This document shows positions 32,376-39,869 of a DNA stretch of 64,000 nucleotides, in pieces. Origin of the DNA: Synechococcales cyanobacterium CNB (lineage in GTDB: Bacteria > Planctomycetota > Phycisphaerae > Phycisphaerales > UBA1924). Numbering within the stretch: position 1 is the stretch's first letter; each line of letters starts with the position of its first letter. The notes beneath the pieces are model-generated. The model was not told where the DNA came from, did no database searches, and saw only the letters and a list, made by a program, of their open reading frames with translations. The DNA lies in assembly GCA_030263455.1 (NCBI GenBank), contig SZOZ01000002.1, forward strand, positions 248,001 through 312,000, written 5' to 3'. Both the position numbers and the translations under genes were made by a program.

Positions 32376-32983
32376 GCCACCGCCTCCAGGTACGGACGGA
32401 TCACCGAGCCGACGCGGCACTTCCGTGCGTACTTGTCGATCTCGCTCGCCGTCGCCCGGCGTTGCCGGAGCGTCTCACGCAGCGCCTCGACCGCGACCTC
32501 GAGCCCAACGTGCCGGCGGTAGCGGAAGCAGTCGACCACGCACTTCGCCGGGTTGTAGACCCGAACGCCGACGCCATCGATCTCCACCGTTTCGACCCCG
32601 AGTTGCAGCGCCACGCCGGACGCCAGCACGAAACGCATCGGCGGCCGGTCCACCCGCGGCTTGTGGGCACGCCGGTCGATCGTCATCCAGACCTCGTGCG
32701 GCAGCTGCGTGCCGATCTCGTGGTACGCCAGCGCCGACAGAAGGCAGACGACGCCGTGCGGCACGCGGATGGCTGCGATCGCCAGGTCGTGGTGCGTCGA
32801 GGGCTCCGCCGACGCCGGGGCGTAGGTCCCCCGGGCGACCCTGACGAGCCTGCCCTGTTCGGCCAGGCGGCGGAGCACCTCCCGGTGGATGCCGCGCTCC
32901 TCCGCATCGCGGACGCGGATCATCCCCTGGGTTTCAGCCATCCGCATGGCGGCTGCGACGGGATCAGAGGGCTTGGGGGCCAT
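32372..32983 (-). CDS. AbiEi-type antitoxin/autoregulator
   Basis: A 203-aa antitoxin. The N-terminal winged helix (MAETQGMIRVRDAEERGIHR, EVLRRLAEQGRLVRVARGTY) is the usual AbiEi DNA-binding part. The C-terminal part (CLLSALAYHEIGTQLPHEVW, then the YNPAKCVVDCFRYR stretch) matches the AbiEi antitoxin fold of COG5340. AbiEi represses its own promoter by binding inverted repeats, and such repeats overlap the promoter here (32,987-33,026). Its stop overlaps the toxin start. The ATG stands 7 nt after the -10 with no Shine-Dalgarno, so the mRNA is probably leaderless. Confidence 0.88.
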   Translation of the reverse strand: MAPKPSDPVAAAMRMAETQGMIRVRDAEERGIHREVLRRLAEQGRLVRVARGTYAPASAEPSTHHDLAIAAIRVPHGVVCLLSALAYHEIGTQLPHEVWMTIDRRAHKPRVDRPPMRFVLASGVALQLGVETVEIDGVGVRVYNPAKCVVDCFRYRRHVGLEVAVEALRETLRQRRATASEIDKYARKCRVGSVIRPYLEAVA

Positions 32984-32986
32984 GTG

Positions 32987-33026
32987 TCAAAGTATCGACC
33001 ATTGGACGTCATAGTCAACACTTTGC
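32987..33026 (-). promoter_or_regulatory. abiE promoter inside an inverted-repeat operator
   Basis: On the minus strand TTGACT (33,018-33,013) and GATACT (32,996-32,991) are 16 bp apart, a good promoter. Arms at 32,987-32,999 and 33,014-33,026 are inverted repeats with 11 of 13 positions matching (CAAAGT-x-T-x-GAC core). Each arm covers one promoter hexamer, the layout expected for AbiEi autorepression. Confidence 0.65.
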
Positions 33027-33085
33027 CACGCCGTTCCCACCTGAACCTTCAAACTACTTGAAGCTTCAGGCAGGCACGTCCAGGG

Positions 33086-34678
33086 TCAGGTCCCGGCTAT
33101 TGACCTCCCGTATCGCCCCGCGATCCCGGCCCGGACCTCCGCCGGCAGCCCCTCCACGCCGCCACGACGCGGGCGAGGTTGGGGGCTCCCGCCGCACTCC
33201 CGCCGGGCGTCCCGCTCGCGGACACCGGCGAACCGGTGGCGTCGTGCGCGACCTCGTTGGCGGGTTCGTCGCCCCGTTTCCCGCCTCGTGCGCCACGCGG
33301 AAACCTGTGCGTCACATTGTGCGTCGCGCTCAACGCGACATACGCGATAACGCCTTGTTTCCCAGGCAAATCGCGACAGCTCCAGGGCATTCGATTCCCC
33401 CCGGCTCCATTCTTCCGAAACTCCGGGACTTGCGGAAGCGAGCCGCAAGTCCCGGAAATCTGCGGAGTTCCGCGCTTCGGCCCGCTCCGCGTCATTCCCC
33501 TGTTTCTGCTCGTTTCCGGCCCCATCCGACGCCTTCCGCTGCGCCTGGCGCTGCGCGCAGGGCGTGGCCTTCGTGGGGGTCGCCTTGGCGGCCCGCTCGA
33601 AGAGTTCATCCGGGACGGCGTTGGCGTAGTGCTTGCCGCTGATCGTGATGCTGTGCCCGATCCACCGGCTCACGGCGAACTGCGGGAAGGTCATCGCCCA
33701 TTCCTTCTCGCACGACGAGCGCAGCGTCTGCCACAACCGCGCCCACGGCTCGACGCTCGCCTTCGCCCAGATGCGACGCACGCGCCGGATGACCGCCCCC
33801 TTGCCGCCGATGGTGACCAGCGGCGCTTCGCCCTCGGGCATCGTCTCGAAGCGGTCGCGCAGCAGCGCCATCAACTTCGGCGTGATCGGGACCACCCGCT
33901 GGTCGTGGCCTTCCCAGCGCTCGGTCTTGGGGCTGTGGACGGTCAGGCGTGCCCGCTCGAAGTCCACGTCGGCCCAGGTGAGGCGGTGCGACTCACTGGG
34001 GATGCGGAGCCCGGCGTACCGAGCGAGGCCGAAGAGCAGCCGCCATTCCGCGTCGGGGCAGGCATCGAGAACCCGCTGAATCTCGTCGGGCGTGATGTAC
34101 CGGGTGTACTTGCTCGGCGTCGGCCCGCTCCTTAGCGAGTCGAAGGGGTTGGCGTCGATGACCTTGCGGCGCTTCGCCTCGCCGAGCATGGTCTTGACGT
34201 TGCCGCAGTGCGTCCGGATGGCCGCCTCGGATAGGCCCAGGTCCTTGAGCGACCGTCGCCATGCCGTCGCGTCCTCGGCGGTGATCTTCCGCAGCGACTT
34301 GTTCTTGTCGAAGAAGGCCAGCAACTTGGTTTCCGTCTGCCGGAGTTTGCGGGTGCTCTCGGGCTTGAGTTCGTCCTTCCGCTCCGCGATGTACCGCTCG
34401 ACCAGCGTGCCGATGGTGGCGCACTGCCGCTCGGGCACGAGACCGACCGCCGCGAGTTTGACGTACAGGCGATCCTCGAGTGACGACAGCCAGCGCGAGG
34501 TATCGTCGGTGGGCGAGTGCCCGTGCAGCGCGGCCGCGGCGAGGTCCTCGACGCGAACCTTGAACGCATCGGCGTAGCGCTTGGCGACCTGCCCGAGCGT
34601 GATGTGCCGCGGGTTGCCCGCGGCGTCGTGGAAGGTGATGAACCGGCTGCCGTTCTTGCGGGTCGTGATGCTCGCCAT
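33086..34678 (-). CDS. Tyrosine integrase of element B, with att core inside the gene
   Basis: A 530-aa tyrosine recombinase. It has an arm and core-binding domain (1-185), then a catalytic domain with R224 (YAGLRIPSE), K251 (SPKTERW), R320 (TLRSSCEKE), H342 (WIGHS) and Y351 (KHYANAV). Functional sequence ends near residue 365. The long Arg/Gly-rich tail is read through the 21-bp attachment core (33,390-33,410; W424 onward) into DNA of element A. In the excised circle the tail would instead come from 54,059 leftward, in the same frame. It is homologous to the truncated integrase at 1-337. It lies 85 bp after the primase and should integrate element B at a tRNA/tmRNA-like 3' end. Confidence 0.9.
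   Translation of the reverse strand: MASITTRKNGSRFITFHDAAGNPRHITLGQVAKRYADAFKVRVEDLAAAALHGHSPTDDTSRWLSSLEDRLYVKLAAVGLVPERQCATIGTLVERYIAERKDELKPESTRKLRQTETKLLAFFDKNKSLRKITAEDATAWRRSLKDLGLSEAAIRTHCGNVKTMLGEAKRRKVIDANPFDSLRSGPTPSKYTRYITPDEIQRVLDACPDAEWRLLFGLARYAGLRIPSESHRLTWADVDFERARLTVHSPKTERWEGHDQRVVPITPKLMALLRDRFETMPEGEAPLVTIGGKGAVIRRVRRIWAKASVEPWARLWQTLRSSCEKEWAMTFPQFAVSRWIGHSITISGKHYANAVPDELFERAAKATPTKATPCAQRQAQRKASDGAGNEQKQGNDAERAEARNSADFRDLRLASASPGVSEEWSRGESNALELSRFAWETRRYRVCRVERDAQCDAQVSAWRTRRETGRRTRQRGRARRHRFAGVRERDARRECGGSPQPRPRRGGVEGLPAEVRAGIAGRYGRSIAGT
33390..33410 (+). repeat. Attachment-site core between elements A and B
   Basis: A 21-bp sequence (starts TTCGATTCCCCCC, ends GGCTCCAT) identical to 54,060-54,080 and in the same direction. 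It reads like the T-loop TTCGATT, 3' T-stem and acceptor strand CGGCTCC-A of a tRNA or tmRNA, a usual target of tyrosine integrases. It lies inside integrase B, as expected for the integrase-proximal end. Flanks are unlike those at 54 kb apart from scattered matches (CGCGA, GCTC, GGG). Confidence 0.8.
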
Positions 34679-34763
34679 CGGGCGGACCTCCGTGTCGCCA
34701 GTCAGGCTCGGACGGGCCGAGTGTCAAGCGGAACTGGGGGATTCGGGCGGAATGTGGGCGGAA

Positions 34764-37265
34764 TCACGCGCCGTGCGGCGGGGCTGTGCCGCCTGACGCC
34801 GACGAAACCGACGGAACCCCGGCCTGCTGGCCACCCGTGGCGTTTGGGGCCGCCGTGGGCGGGGATGTGTCGGAGGCGGGAACGCGGCCCCGCAGGACGA
34901 AGCGCCGCGACGGCCGCCCGCCACGCGGCCCCGGCGCGGACCACGACCACTCGCCATGCCCGGCCTTGGCCAGCGCATCGAGTTCTGCGTCGGCATCCGT
35001 CGCCCGCGCCAGCGACCGGAGGCGTTGCCAATCCCGGATGCTGACCGAGCCGTCGTGGCGTGCGATGAGGGCGAGGTGGCGACGGGCGACGCGCTGCTCC
35101 GCGGGCTCGGTGATGCTGAGCCGCGCGTGGCGCTCCGACGCGGCGAGGTAGTCGGCCCACGCGATGGCGGCGGCCAACGTCTGCGCATCGATGCGCGGCG
35201 CTTCGCCTGGCGTGCCGCAGCGGCCCCAAGTCGTCAGCGCGTGCAGCGTGAGCGCGATGCGCAGCGAGAGGCCACACAGTTTGCCGCCCCATGCGCGGCG
35301 TTCGGCCAGGTCGCCAAAGCCCAGAGCGGCCTCGGTGCGGAGTTGGAACGCGTGGTAGAGGCCGTCGGCCTCCGGTGAGAGCGCGATGACGGCGGGGCCG
35401 GTGTCGGGATCTTCGCTCGGCTCGAACGACAGCAGGCGGGCGAGCGCGGCCTGCCACGCCTCGCGGACGGACGCTCGCACCGGCTCGGGCCGCACATCGC
35501 GCATGCCGACGAGGTCCGGCGGGGCGATGACGGCGAATCGCGCCAGCAGGCCACGCCCCTCGGCCTGCGGGTCGCACCACACCGCTTCGACCGCCGCCCG
35601 CTGCACGCACAGCGCCATGGCCAGCGCCGGACGATCGATAACGTCGGAGGGACGACCAACCCGCTGCGCACGGATCGGATCGCCCGCATGACCCTTGAGC
35701 AACGCGCCATAGTTCCGCACGCCGGAATAGCGACCTTGCACGATGTCCAGTGCGTCTCCCTCAGCGCTGGCGAGCAGCGCTCGACCGTGGTTTTCCTTCA
35801 TCTGCCGCACGAGCGCTTCCGGCGTGGGCTCACTGGCCAGCAGCGCCGGCGCGGTCGGCACTGGCGTCGCCTCCATCTCCTGGGCGAGCCGGATCGCCTC
35901 ACCTTCGACGACCGCCCGCTTGAACGGGTCGGCCACCTTGCCCGCCTGATCCTCAATCGCGCGGATGCGTCGCTCGGTGATGCGGTGCCGCTGGGCCGCC
36001 GCGGCGATGACGGGTCGCATCTCGCGACCCTTGTCTGCCTCCCACTTCAGGATCGGCCGCAGCAGTTCCGCCAGCACGGCCGACTTGCGTGTGCCCGGCT
36101 CGGAAAGCACCAGCGCCCACAGCGGGGCGGGCTCGATGTGATCGCCATGCCCGCGGACGCACGAGACGTTGCAGATGCACGCCGACGCGACCGCCAAGCC
36201 CAGCAGCGAGGCCATGTCCGGCGGCGTCTGCGTCGAGCGGGCCAGGTCGGCGAAGTAGTCTCGGATGTCAGCGGTGGCGGCGGGGAAGAGCGCGGCGAGG
36301 TCGAACGCGGGGCGGTCGTCCGGATTGTGGTCCACAGGTGCCTCCGGTGCGACCGGCTCGGCTGCCACGGCCAATGCATCGATCTTCGCATGCACCGCCT
36401 CGGCATTGCCGCCCTCCATCGCGAGCACATCAACGATGTCGCCACCAGGTGGGACCGCGGTCCAGTGCTCGGCGAGCCGCACCACGCGGACTTCCTGTGC
36501 GCCGGCGGCGTGGCACAATCGTGCGACCTCTTCGGCGTAGGCATCGCCCGCAGCGTCACGGTCAGGGAAGATCACAGCGACCTTGCCCTTCATGACGGAC
36601 CAATCGGACTTACCCGCCGCCTTGCTCCCGCCAGCGCTGGTCGTGGCGACGAGGCCGATGGCCCGGGCCGCGTCCACGCATGTCTCGCCCTCGACGATGT
36701 AGACCCACGCCCCGTCGGGCAGCCGCGACAACTCAGTCAGGTGCAGAAGCGGCCGCGGCTCGGGCATTGCGCCGATCACCCAGCCATCACCACGGCGAGA
36801 CACCGGACGGACATCCTTGCCGCCCGTGGGGAGGTTCCAGCGAACTGTCTCGCCGACGGGTTCTCCCATAGCGTCGCGGTAGACCCAGCGACTGGAGCAC
36901 GGACCGAGCGTCCGTGCGAGCGCGGCTACGGCCTCGTCCGCCGTTGCGTACGCGCTCGATAGGCTTGGCGTGCTGGTCGTGCGAGCAACCGCACGGCGTG
37001 GGGCGCAGCTGCCTCCATTCGAATACCCCGGCATCAGGTCCTTCATCGCCAGGCCGAGGGCTGCGACGATCGCCGCTGTGTCGCAGCCCGCGTGGCAGTG
37101 GAGCAGACATCGGTCGTCGTCACCCGTGCCGATGCTCAGACTCGGGTTTGCGTCCTCGTGCGAGGGGCAGGTGCACGACCAACCGTCGCCGTTGCGCCGA
37201 ACCTTCACGCCCTTCGCGCGGAGAGCGGCCAGCACGGCCTCCGTCGGCGTCGTCGGGGTCCTCAT
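34764..37265 (-). CDS. Zinc-finger/TOPRIM primase with DUF3987-like C-terminus
   Basis: An 833-aa replication protein. A CHC2-like zinc finger opens it (WSCTCPSHEDANPSLSIG, CLLHCHAGCD). A TOPRIM domain follows near residue 210: WVYIVEGETCVDAARAIGLV for the Glu motif and VAVIFPDRDAAGDAYAEEVA for the D-x-D. The second half is DUF3987-like, with a P-loop-like LVLSEPGTRKSAVLAELL and a C-terminal wHTH-like segment (GSVSIRDWQRLRSLARATDA). It probably primes and unwinds element B DNA. The ATG shares ATGA with the stop of the HTH gene. Element A uses a prim-pol enzyme in the same slot, so the priming half differs while the helicase-like half is alike. Confidence 0.85.
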   Translation of the reverse strand: MRTPTTPTEAVLAALRAKGVKVRRNGDGWSCTCPSHEDANPSLSIGTGDDDRCLLHCHAGCDTAAIVAALGLAMKDLMPGYSNGGSCAPRRAVARTTSTPSLSSAYATADEAVAALARTLGPCSSRWVYRDAMGEPVGETVRWNLPTGGKDVRPVSRRGDGWVIGAMPEPRPLLHLTELSRLPDGAWVYIVEGETCVDAARAIGLVATTSAGGSKAAGKSDWSVMKGKVAVIFPDRDAAGDAYAEEVARLCHAAGAQEVRVVRLAEHWTAVPPGGDIVDVLAMEGGNAEAVHAKIDALAVAAEPVAPEAPVDHNPDDRPAFDLAALFPAATADIRDYFADLARSTQTPPDMASLLGLAVASACICNVSCVRGHGDHIEPAPLWALVLSEPGTRKSAVLAELLRPILKWEADKGREMRPVIAAAAQRHRITERRIRAIEDQAGKVADPFKRAVVEGEAIRLAQEMEATPVPTAPALLASEPTPEALVRQMKENHGRALLASAEGDALDIVQGRYSGVRNYGALLKGHAGDPIRAQRVGRPSDVIDRPALAMALCVQRAAVEAVWCDPQAEGRGLLARFAVIAPPDLVGMRDVRPEPVRASVREAWQAALARLLSFEPSEDPDTGPAVIALSPEADGLYHAFQLRTEAALGFGDLAERRAWGGKLCGLSLRIALTLHALTTWGRCGTPGEAPRIDAQTLAAAIAWADYLAASERHARLSITEPAEQRVARRHLALIARHDGSVSIRDWQRLRSLARATDADAELDALAKAGHGEWSWSAPGPRGGRPSRRFVLRGRVPASDTSPPTAAPNATGGQQAGVPSVSSASGGTAPPHGA

Positions 37266-37483
37266 CGGACACCCCCGTTCTCGCCGCGCTTGGCGCTGTC
37301 GATGAACCGCCGCAGGTCGGCGGGGTCGATCCGCACGCTCCGCCCGAATCGCACGGCGGGCAGGCGGCCATCTCTCACCAGCGTCCGCAGCGTCCGGTCG
37401 GTGACGCCGAGCACCTGGGCGGCCTGGCGGTATGTGAGCAGGGGCGGGAAAGCGTCGGTCAGGTCGGGGGGGTGACGGTTCAA
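37262..37483 (-). CDS. Excisionase-type HTH protein of element B
   Basis: A 73-aa protein with the AlpA/Xis winged-helix pattern: LTYRQAAQVLGVTDRTLRTL is the HTH and GRLPAVRFGRSVRIDPADLR the wing, ending in RRFIDSAK. The start is a TTG in a TTGA overlap with the stop of the gene upstream; the stop overlaps the primase ATG. Its counterpart in element A is the gene at 3,041-3,256. Likely a recombination directionality factor or activator. Confidence 0.8.
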   Translation of the reverse strand: MNRHPPDLTDAFPPLLTYRQAAQVLGVTDRTLRTLVRDGRLPAVRFGRSVRIDPADLRRFIDSAKRGENGGVR

Positions 37484-37848
37484 GCCGCACCCCCTTCCGA
37501 GCCGTGCCCGTCGCGGATGGCGGCCAGCACCGCCTCACGGTCAAACCGAAGGGTCTTCTGGCCCACCCGCAGGCATGGGATGCGCCACGACCGTACCCAG
37601 CCGCGGATCGTGTCGGCGGTCACGCCCAGCACGGCCGCCAGTTCGCGGGTCGTGACCAGCGGGTGGCGGGCGGCCGCGCCGTGCAGCCGGGCGGGGAACC
37701 AGATACCGTACTCCCATGCCCACGCCGAGTTCCCGCAAGCGCCTGTCCAGCCGTAGCAAGGCCCAGGCCCGCCGCAGCCCCGTGCCGCCCGCGTCCACTG
37801 ATGCTCAGGCGGGTCCGGGATCGCCCGCGGGCGGGAGCGCCGGGGCAT
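37480..37848 (-). CDS. HTH protein of element B; 5' part overlaps the methyltransferase gene
   Basis: The only canonical start in frame is an ATG at 37,848 (122 aa), but recognisable sequence begins near residue 62: RHPLVTTRELAAVLGVTADT, IRGWVRSWRIPCLRVGQKTL, RFDREAVLAAI, an excisionase-like HTH. From 37,848 to 37,716 it overlaps the 5' end of the divergent methyltransferase, so one of the two annotated starts is probably wrong or an unusual start is used. It is the first gene of the leftward replication operon and matches the element A gene at 3,256-3,465 in order. Confidence 0.55.
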   Translation of the reverse strand: MPRRSRPRAIPDPPEHQWTRAARGCGGPGPCYGWTGACGNSAWAWEYGIWFPARLHGAAARHPLVTTRELAAVLGVTADTIRGWVRSWRIPCLRVGQKTLRFDREAVLAAIRDGHGSEGGAA

Positions 37849-39866
37849 CGGCCGGCCCGGCGGGAGCGGGGGTGGGGGGGGTGGGGGGGGTGGCCCAGGT
37901 CCGCTGGGGCCCCGACAACCCCCACCCGCTCAGCACCATGAAGACCGAACTGGTGTGGGAGGGCAAGTACGACGAGTGGGGGAACCGGCGGACGGTGGAC
38001 GCCGCGTCTCTGGCCATGCCCATGCAGAAGATCGAGACCATCGACCAGCCGCGCAGCGAGGCCATCGCCTCGGGCAAGTTCGCGCTCTTCGAGAAGCAGT
38101 CCAAACGCGCCGACGACTTCCGCAATAGGCTCATCTGGGGCGACAACAAACTCGTGATGGCCAGTTTGCTGGCGGAGTTCAAGGGCAAGGTCGACCTCAT
38201 CTACATCGACCCGCCGTTTGACGTGGGGGCGGACTTCTCTTTGCCAGTCCCAATTGGAGAAGAAGACGACGAGTTTGTGCACAAGGACGCCTCAGCACTT
38301 GAAATGGTGGCATATCGCGACACCTGGGGGCGAGGTCCGGACTCCTATCTCTCAATGTTGTCGACGAGATTGGAGTTCTGCCATAATCTGCTTGCCGATA
38401 CCGGGTCTATTTGCGTGCATTGTGATTGGAGGCTCAACAGCCCGATCCGCATGACGTTGGAAGAGATATTTGGCGCCGACTCTTTCATCAACGAGATAGT
38501 TTGGCGGTATGGCAAGATGAGCAATGCGACGCAGAGATTCCCACGAAATCACGACACTATTCTCGCATTTGGTAAGACTTGCGGCTACAGATTCTCGCCT
38601 ATCAAGACTGCGCCAAGCGAGTACAGGGCAAGGTATGAGAGGATTCTCAAGGAGAACAAGGTGTACTACGGGTCGGTTCGATCTAGCACTGACCGACTAG
38701 TTCTTGGCCGTATCAAGAAAGTAGCCAAGGACCTGGGTCGTGACTTGGTAGACGACGACGTGTTGTTCGACTTTGATGCCGAGTTCAAGACTCAGGATGA
38801 CGTGTTCTACGACATCTCGATCGTAAAGGGCAACGCTGGAGAGCAACTCGATTACCCAACGCAAAAGCCCGAGGCACTGATTAAGCGACTCTTGGAGGCG
38901 TTCTGTCCAAAAGACGGTCTAGTTGCCGACTTCTTCTGCGGTTCGGGGACGACTGGCGCGGTGGCGGAGAAACTCGGCCGCCGCTGGATCATGTGCGACC
39001 TGGGCCGCTTCGCCATCCACACGACGCGCAAGCGCATGATCGAGGTGCAGCGGCAGTTGCACGCGGAGGGCAAGCCGTACCGGGCCTTCGACCTCTACAA
39101 CCTCGGGCGCTACGAGCGGCAGTGGTGGCAGCAGGAGGCGCTCAAGGGGGCGGACGAGGAGCATCGGCGGGTGGTGCTGGAGTTCTTCCGGGCGGAGATG
39201 CTGGAAGCGGGCAAGGCCAGCCACCCCTTGATTCACGGGCGCAAGGGGCGGGCGCTGTGCCATGTCAATGGGATCGACGGGATCTTCACGGCGGCGGAGG
39301 CGCGGGAGGTGGCCAAGGCCGCGGCGGCCATGGGGGCCAAGGAACTCTGCTGCCTGGCGTGGGACTTCGAGATGAACATCCACCAGCGCCTGGAGGCGAT
39401 CCGGGCGGAGATGGGGATCGACATCCGCATCTACAGGATCCCGCGCGAGATCATGGAGAAGAACCGCAAGGGCCCCCCGCCGTGGCTGGAGGTGGCGGTG
39501 CTGGAGGCCGAGCCGGTGTATCGCGCGCCGGCGGAGAAGGGCGGGCCGGCGCCGGTGGACATCAGGTTGACGCGGTTTCTGCCGAGCCTCGCGGAGGTGC
39601 CGACGAAGGAACTGGAGGCGATCCGGGAGCGGGCGATCAGGAGCGGGTTCGACTTCATCGACTTCTGGGCGGTGGACTTCGAGTGGCGGGAAGACAAGCC
39701 GTTCAATCATCACTGGCAGGACTACCGCACGCGGAAGGACCGGAGTTTGAAGACGGTGAGCGACGCGGGGCACGTGTACGCGAAGAAGGGGGAGTACACG
39801 GCGTGCGTGAAGGTGGTGGACGTGTTCGGGTGCGATACGAGCATCACGGTGAAGGTGAGGGTGTGA
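37716..39866 (+). CDS. Type III-style adenine methyltransferase (Mod)
   Basis: A 716-aa beta-class N6-adenine methyltransferase. The catalytic motif LIYIDPPFDVGADF is near residue 165 and the SAM motif DFFCGSGTTGAVAEKLGRRW near 407; the recognition region lies between. That region (about 38,225-38,930) is clearly AT-richer than both flanks, as if swapped in. Residues 1-74 are Gly/Ala-rich linker, partly from two G8 runs, and an ATG at 37,938 (MKTELVWEGKYDEW) could be the true start. The C-terminal 250 residues are charged and unrecognised. With the Res gene 3 nt downstream it forms a restriction-modification pair resembling type III. Confidence 0.88.
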   Translation: MPTPSSRKRLSSRSKAQARRSPVPPASTDAQAGPGSPAGGSAGASAGPAGAGVGGVGGVAQVRWGPDNPHPLSTMKTELVWEGKYDEWGNRRTVDAASLAMPMQKIETIDQPRSEAIASGKFALFEKQSKRADDFRNRLIWGDNKLVMASLLAEFKGKVDLIYIDPPFDVGADFSLPVPIGEEDDEFVHKDASALEMVAYRDTWGRGPDSYLSMLSTRLEFCHNLLADTGSICVHCDWRLNSPIRMTLEEIFGADSFINEIVWRYGKMSNATQRFPRNHDTILAFGKTCGYRFSPIKTAPSEYRARYERILKENKVYYGSVRSSTDRLVLGRIKKVAKDLGRDLVDDDVLFDFDAEFKTQDDVFYDISIVKGNAGEQLDYPTQKPEALIKRLLEAFCPKDGLVADFFCGSGTTGAVAEKLGRRWIMCDLGRFAIHTTRKRMIEVQRQLHAEGKPYRAFDLYNLGRYERQWWQQEALKGADEEHRRVVLEFFRAEMLEAGKASHPLIHGRKGRALCHVNGIDGIFTAAEAREVAKAAAAMGAKELCCLAWDFEMNIHQRLEAIRAEMGIDIRIYRIPREIMEKNRKGPPPWLEVAVLEAEPVYRAPAEKGGPAPVDIRLTRFLPSLAEVPTKELEAIRERAIRSGFDFIDFWAVDFEWREDKPFNHHWQDYRTRKDRSLKTVSDAGHVYAKKGEYTACVKVVDVFGCDTSITVKVRV
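37868..37890 (+). repeat. Poly-G tracts near the 5' end of the mod gene
   Basis: Runs of five, eight and eight G separated by single T residues; the two G8 runs form a tandem 9-bp unit GTGGGGGGG. If translation starts at 37,716 the tract is coding (Gly-Val-Gly-Gly). Loss or gain of one G would shift the frame, while the ATG at 37,938 could rescue translation. Slippage-prone tracts in mod genes are the classic basis of phase-variable methylation. Confidence 0.6.
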
Positions 39867-39869
39867 GCC

